Origin: Symbiodinium natans
Taxonomy: Eukaryota; Sar; Dinophyceae; Suessiales; Symbiodiniaceae
Assembly: GCA_905221605.1 (NCBI GenBank)
Contig: CAJNDS010002115.1
Span: 251,501-315,500 of the forward strand
DNA: 64,000 bases
Reading direction: 5' to 3'
Under the pieces are notes generated by a model. The model saw nothing but the letters and a program-made list of their open reading frames with translations, had not been told where the DNA came from and ran no database searches. The number at the start of each line of letters is the position of its first letter. The first letter of the stretch is position 1. Position numbers and translations under genes: made by a program. This document shows positions 60,737 through 64,000 of the stretch, piece by piece.

Positions 60737-61612
60737 ATGACCTCAATGAATTTACGATGCATGACGTGGAACCTGCATGGAAAGAGTCTAGATGACCTGC
60801 GCAACGTTTTGCACCTTACTGAGGCGCCGCCGGACATCCTCATGCTCCAAGAGCTAGGAGGGGTCAAAGAATTGCCGGAAGGGCATACCTCAACACGCGA
60901 CTTCCATCTCGGAGAGATGCAGTATACTGTTTTCTTGGCGAACCCTACGGATAGTTTCCGATGCTCCGCCCTTTGTGTCTCCCAACAACTCCTCACTGAG
61001 CCCAGCGCGTGTACCATCCATCGTTTTGGGATCCTCCCCCGGCTCTCCCTGCAAGGACGCAAGTGGCTAGTAGGATCACTGCACTTTCCTCACGCCCAAA
61101 GGGAAGACGCTGTAGGGTCGTGGCAAGCCGGAATTGAACAACTTGCGCAAGAACTGTTGCAGCTGCGATCTTGTGATGTAGCGATCTTAGGGTGTGATGT
61201 GAATCAGGACCTGCACGCGGATGTGGATGAATTTCATGGCATGCCTTTCTTGCGGGGGCTCATGCGCCTGCATGGACTCGAACCGTCCAGAGACTTGGGC
61301 CCTACGTGGCACGCCAGAGGAGTTAGTTCCCCGATAGATTTCTTCCTGCTCAGAACCCCCCGCCTGCACATTCAGTGCAGCAGACGCCAGGACCTCAGAC
61401 TGGCGCTGCCCTCAGACCACGATCCACTGTCAATGACAGCAACGGCTCGGACTTCACTGCATGAAACCCCTAGAAAAAAACCGATAAGTGTGGGCAGTGG
61501 GTATTTAGTCAACAGGAATTCGGTGCCACCATTCGTGCCCTTCACGGAGACTTGGATCAGGACAAAATTCAGCAGGTATGCAGTCAGCATTGCACGAGGG
61601 CCCCTAGTTTGA
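60737..61612 (+). CDS. LINE ORF2, endonuclease part
   Basis: ATG at 60737 (an in-frame TTG at 60716 is unlikely; ATG at 60746 also possible). The apurinic/apyrimidinic-type endonuclease motifs appear in order: MTWNLHG (Asn), LQELGG (catalytic Glu), LHFPHA, GCDVNQDL (Asp/Asn), IDFFLL and SDHDPL (the SDH box). This enzyme nicks target DNA to prime reverse transcription. The frame runs past an A7 run at 61474-61480 and stops at 61612 after residues that no longer look conserved. True domain end is near 61475. Confidence 0.93.
   Translation: MTSMNLRCMTWNLHGKSLDDLRNVLHLTEAPPDILMLQELGGVKELPEGHTSTRDFHLGEMQYTVFLANPTDSFRCSALCVSQQLLTEPSACTIHRFGILPRLSLQGRKWLVGSLHFPHAQREDAVGSWQAGIEQLAQELLQLRSCDVAILGCDVNQDLHADVDEFHGMPFLRGLMRLHGLEPSRDLGPTWHARGVSSPIDFFLLRTPRLHIQCSRRQDLRLALPSDHDPLSMTATARTSLHETPRKKPISVGSGYLVNRNSVPPFVPFTETWIRTKFSRYAVSIARGPLV
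61474..61480 (+). promoter_or_regulatory. A7 slippery-type site between endonuclease and RT frames
   Basis: The zero frame reads AGA AAA AAA, so A AAA AAA has the phase of a -1 slippery heptamer, and slipping enters the RT frame. The RT frame cannot be entered earlier because TAG precedes it. Whether recoding or a homopolymer miscall is real is undecided. Confidence 0.45.
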
Positions 61613-64000
61613 GATATGAGGACTCCCCCCAGATCAAAGGCCTGATTGCACAGAGGAAGCGTTCCATTGATCCTGCCGAAAGGGAGGTCCTGGTTCAGGA
61701 AATAGCCCAACAAAGAAAACATGACAAAGCTGAGCATAAACTCGGTCTTCTCCAGCAGGCAAGGCAAGGTAACAGGGCAGCCATCGCACATATTAGACGG
61801 AGCTCCTCGGCGCAACAGCTTGAAAGCAGTTATGTTGCTCGGAAAGGAGGGGCCAGGGCGGCGGCCCAGGAACTCCAAGCGTTCTATGAAGCCAAGTATG
61901 CCAGAGAAGATGATCCGCCCACTGACGTGCAAGTTGATCAGCTTGGGTTGGACGTCCCGCCCCCGAAACCTATCACCCGACAGGACATGCTCGACGCCTT
62001 GCAAAATGTGCAGGATCGCGTCTCGTCTGGCCAGGATGGGGTCACGTATGAGGCCCTGAGAACAGTGCTGCTCCAAGACGATAAGGACCGCCTTCCTCAG
62101 TACCTCACCCGTATCATGACGGGCTCGATCCCTGTGCCCGCGCTGTGGCGAATCGGCAAGATTTGCCTTCTGCCTAAGACGGCGCAACCGGAGGGGCCAG
62201 GGGACTTGAGGCCGATATGTCTCACACCGTGCTTATGTCGCCTGTACGGGAAAATCCTCATGAGGAGACTGCATGAGGTGGCGCCTCCTTATCAAGCAGG
62301 ACAGCTGGGGTCACGCAAGGGTATGCAAACCTTGGACGGAATCACGACTGCCCAAAGCATGATAGCAGTTGCGAGACATGTACATAAGCGTCCCATTTGC
62401 TTGGCCAAGCTTGATATCAGGGCTGCCTTTGACTCGGTCTCGCACAGAGCGATACTCACGTGGCTGCTACGGTGTCGGCCCTGCGCAGAAGCTTCAGCCA
62501 TGTGGAAATTATGTGCCGACAACACAGTGCGTATGGGGCTAGGATCGGAGGCTTGGGATGTGCCGATGGGAAAGGGGATCATGCAGGGGACCAGCTTCTC
62601 GGCGGACCTGTTCAGTAGGGTAATTGACATGGCCCTAGGACCTTTGGAAGACCTCTTTCGAACTCGCTGGCCCAAGTGGGCTGGAGTGATTGCCTTGCCT
62701 CATTTCCTGCTGTACGCCGATGACATCCTGGTGGCAGGAGCCACCCCGGAGGAACTCCAGCACAAAGTTCAGTGCATAGCAGACTCCCTGGCCACGATTG
62801 GACTCCATGTCAACTTGCGTAAATGCAAGGTCCTGAATCTGCCAGACGGGACCACGCCTGGAGTGTGGCTGAGGGGACAAGCTGCCCCCCTACAGGGTGA
62901 AACACATGTGGTCTTCTTAGGAGTCCCATTGTCGCATTCGCCGGATGCCAGTGCGGTCCTCAGCTATGTGTTGAAGAAAAGTACCACTACTTTCTTTGCC
63001 TTCAAGCGCTTGTTTGAGGCGGCGGACACTAGGCTAGATACCAAGTTGGACTTGTTCGAGACATATGTAGCATCTCGGTGGCTGTGGTGCGCGCCGGCCC
63101 TGTGGCCTAGTGTGCGAATGTTGAAGCACCTGGAAGGGGTCCGCGCCAGCCTCGTCCTCAGCATGCTAAGGCTCCCCACAGATCCCTTCATGCCGTGGGT
63201 AGACTATGAGATAAGTCGCAGAAGGGCTGCCAAGATCGTCTGCGAAAAGCAACAAAGGGAGACGTGGAGCACGCTGCTCCTCCGGAGATACTGGGGACAC
63301 AAGGCTCGAGCAGTCTTGGATACGCCTTGCTCCCGCCTATTCAGATCGTGCATGACCCTGCGAATATCTTGCGGATTCCTGAAGCCAGCATACCTTGTTG
63401 ATGCGGCGCAAAGAAAGCTTCAGCATGTGTATCTCGGCATCAAGACGAGGAACATGGTGGGTTCGTGGGAAACGGCGGCTCAAAACAGACAGTTGTGGGA
63501 CTCCCTGGAGGAGCATTGGGTCAGGCACTGGAATGGGCATGTCCAGCACCCCACACACCCAGAATACCTGATGAACAAGCAGCTAGTCTTGTTGGACCGA
63601 GTGGCGGCCTTTCTTAGGCCATCAAGACAGGCTACTGAAACCCCGTATGGTACTGGCGTGGTGCATGTTAAGCCCTATGTTCCCCCCCAGACGGCAACAG
63701 TGCTATGGGCCAGCCAACAGAAGGGCTCTATCAGTGTTGTTGTTGCACAGCACCAGTCGCAGCCTCAGCGTCAGATCTTGGTGCAGCAAAGAGTCAAGCC
63801 TGACAGTCCCAGTATTCTGGTCAAGATCCAGGGATGGAAATTCATAGCGCAGGTTTTCATGTGTTTGTGTGAAGAGGAAACACATGTGGTGATACCCCGT
63901 CACTTCTGGGACGGGAACATCTTTCAGGAGCGGGTGGACGCGGAGGTACAGCCAAGTCTCCAAGAACTGCTAGGGCTGTGGGATGCTACCTGCCTGCTGC
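61474..64000 (+). CDS. LINE ORF2, reverse-transcriptase part (no stop before window end)
   Basis: An open frame of 842 codons, one base back (-1) from the endonuclease frame. It opens right after an in-frame TAG at 61471 and has no start codon of its own. Reverse-transcriptase motifs in order: SGQDGVTYEALR, LPKTAQPEGPGDLRPI, YQAGQLGSRKGMQTLD, KLDIRAAFDSVSH (62407-62445, catalytic Asp), GIMQGTSFSADLFS, and FLLYADDILV with YADD at 62713-62724. Then the thumb-like region LGVPLSHSP. The C-terminal part is Trp/Arg-rich, without a CCHC knuckle so far. All catalytic residues are intact. Joined to the endonuclease either by -1 frameshifting, by a one-base loss, or by an assembly error. Confidence 0.95.

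Larger units (their letters stand above)
58912..64000 (+). mobile_element. LINE (non-LTR retrotransposon), 3' end beyond the window
   Basis: Starts at the spliced-leader relicts, has ORF1, then ORF2 with apurinic-like endonuclease and reverse transcriptase. The domain order fits the L1/Jockey-like group; I do not assign a clade. Length within the window is 5.1 kb, with no poly-A or 3' UTR visible. Confidence 0.95.

Noticed and set aside
61372-62187. A 271-codon - strand frame
   Set aside because: Antisense shadow of the endonuclease/RT region, where the + strand carries clear catalytic motifs.

Overview
The window looks like nuclear DNA of a dinoflagellate. The best evidence is at 58912-58938, where two truncated spliced-leader (DinoSL) relicts sit in tandem at the start of a LINE. 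Such relicts are a known mark of trans-spliced dinoflagellate mRNAs that were reverse-transcribed back into the genome. Abundant TTTAGGG-type repeats and AG|G-style splice acceptors fit this. A symbiodiniacean-like genome is possible, but genus level is a guess.

Layout. (1) 1-1135 is a simple-sequence block with about 468 bp of uninterrupted GT. (2) About 1.5-49.0 kb has almost no long ORF. It is packed with (CCCTAAA)n and (TTTAGGG)n arrays, small palindromic MITE-like elements, AT-rich hairpin islands and microsatellites. Threaded through it on the + strand are short open segments, mostly 30-100 nt, flanked by AG...GT. Many encode heptad-rich, coiled-coil-like peptides and many are phase 0. 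I read them as micro-exons of one or a few very long + strand genes whose introns are made of repeats. No gene family could be recognised. CCCTAAA arrays tend to lie just before these exons and TTTAGGG arrays just after, often with the donor GT inside the first repeat (GTTTAGGG). Each intron would then have complementary ends. This is the most interesting signal in the window, and it is inference from sequence only. (3) 49176-58007 is an intact-ended LTR retrotransposon on the - strand: 279-bp LTRs with two differences, a CCCTA target duplication, a copia/Ty5-type half-tRNA-Met primer site and a polypurine tract. It encodes only Gag-like CCCH zinc-finger proteins and no visible protease, integrase or reverse transcriptase. 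(4) 58912-64000 is a + strand LINE with ORF1 (coiled coil plus RRM-like region) and ORF2 (apurinic-type endonuclease, then reverse transcriptase with YADD). ORF2 runs off the window end, and its two domains are separated by a -1 shift at an A7 run.

How it fits together. Both retroelements lie in CCCTAAA arrays. The LTR element splits one array precisely, and the array sequence resumes in register after it. Reading-frame breaks in both retroelements fall at homopolymer runs, so indel errors in the assembly are as likely as true decay or recoding. Exon boundaries are my own visual calls from splice dinucleotides and open frames. They should be treated as hypotheses until RNA data are aligned.
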